DNA from: Discostella pseudostelligera | Lineage: Eukaryota; Bacillariophyta; Thalassiosirophyceae; Thalassiosirales; Thalassiosiraceae | NCBI GenBank assembly: GCA_036940085.1 | Contig: JALLBK010000329.1 | Location: forward strand, 1-17,224 | Reading direction: 5' to 3' | Length of the DNA: 17,224 nucleotides | Shown here: positions 17,142 to 17,224 of the stretch, piece after piece | How positions within the stretch are numbered: position 1 is the first letter of the stretch | How the letters are laid out: each line of letters begins with the position of its first letter | Notes under the pieces: model-generated | What the model was told of the DNA's origin: nothing | What the model saw: the letters and a program-made list of their open reading frames with translations, nothing else | Databases searched by the model: none | Position numbers and translations under genes: made by a program

Positions 17142-17224
17142 ATTTTATTTTCCGGAACCCAGTGACCTTTGCTTCTATCAAGCGAGCCATCAACCTTGTG
17201 ATAATGAGTCTTGTACCATTTGCC
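17120..17224 (-). CDS. Partial open frame running off the right edge; unidentified, possibly transposon-derived
   Basis: On the minus strand a frame is open from the window edge (17224) to a TAA at 17122-17120, giving 34 residues. It reads GKWYKTHYHKVDGS and later SKGHWVPEN, a composition that looks like real protein (Trp, His, Tyr and charged residues). I do not recognise the family. The Trp/His-rich context beside small tandem repeats is loosely like stramenopile Copia-type gag ends, but this is a weak guess. The last codons lie inside the third copy of the 20-bp repeat. Confidence 0.25.
   Translation of the reverse strand, partial: GKWYKTHYHKVDGSLDRSKGHWVPENKISNIELY

Noticed and set aside
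1..17224. CRISPR array, prophage or bacterial operon
   Set aside because: There is no regularly spaced repeat with unique spacers. Introns, a nuclear-type tRNA intron and targeting peptides show that this is eukaryotic nuclear DNA.

Overview
The window looks like nuclear DNA of a photosynthetic stramenopile, most probably a centric diatom. Genes are compact, with none or one short spliceosomal intron (87 to 334 nt, GTG(A/C)G-type donors and CAG/TAG acceptors). Two enzymes carry the bipartite signal-plus-transit leader with a phenylalanine at +1 that directs proteins into complex red-algal plastids. A UFD1-domain protein carries a signal peptide, as expected for the periplastid import machinery (SELMA). 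A CFAP77-like axonemal protein points to a lineage with a flagellate stage, which fits centric rather than pennate diatoms. Genus and species cannot be read from this window.

Layout. Positions 1-1564 hold no recognisable gene and form a strongly CpG-depleted block that looks like a decayed, once-methylated repeat. It ends about 40 bp before a minus-strand tRNA-Tyr(GUA) with a 17-nt intron (1603-1692). Next comes a plus-strand zinc-less MDR oxidoreductase (2029-3093). A two-exon PSMD9/Nas2 proteasome-assembly chaperone (4534-3305, minus) is divergent from an uncharacterised 600-aa protein built on a repeated W-L-x-x-A-F motif (4827-6629, plus). A two-exon HU-family DNA-binding protein (8142-7299, minus) has a second exon without an ATG, found by reading through the intron. 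It is divergent from a signal-peptide UFD1 protein (8503-9579, plus). A two-exon plastid uroporphyrinogen-III methyltransferase (11217-9895, minus) is divergent from a two-exon CFAP77/DUF4483 protein (11853-12596, plus). A two-exon plastid acetylornithine aminotransferase (14426-12713, minus) and an EF-hand-like/nucleoside monophosphate kinase fusion (16395-14935, minus) follow. The right end carries a CRE-like motif cluster, two sets of A+T-rich tandem repeats and a partial open frame running off the edge.

How it fits together. The genes belong to different pathways: proteasome assembly, organelle nucleoid, plastid protein import, siroheme and arginine synthesis, nucleotide phosphorylation and cilium structure. 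They are not an operon. The visible link is regulatory. An identical 12-mer, TTCCCGCCAAAT, which matches the E2F/DP binding consensus, occurs four times, always between genes and in three separate promoter regions. Looser GGCGGGA cores occur in intergenic DNA at two more places. This suggests that several neighbouring gene pairs share cell-cycle (G1/S) timing.

The strongest candidates for something undescribed are the WLxxAF repeat protein behind E2F-like sites and a double palindrome, the EF-hand-like/NMP-kinase fusion, the HU protein with an altered DNA-binding arm, and the CpG-depleted island beside the tRNA.
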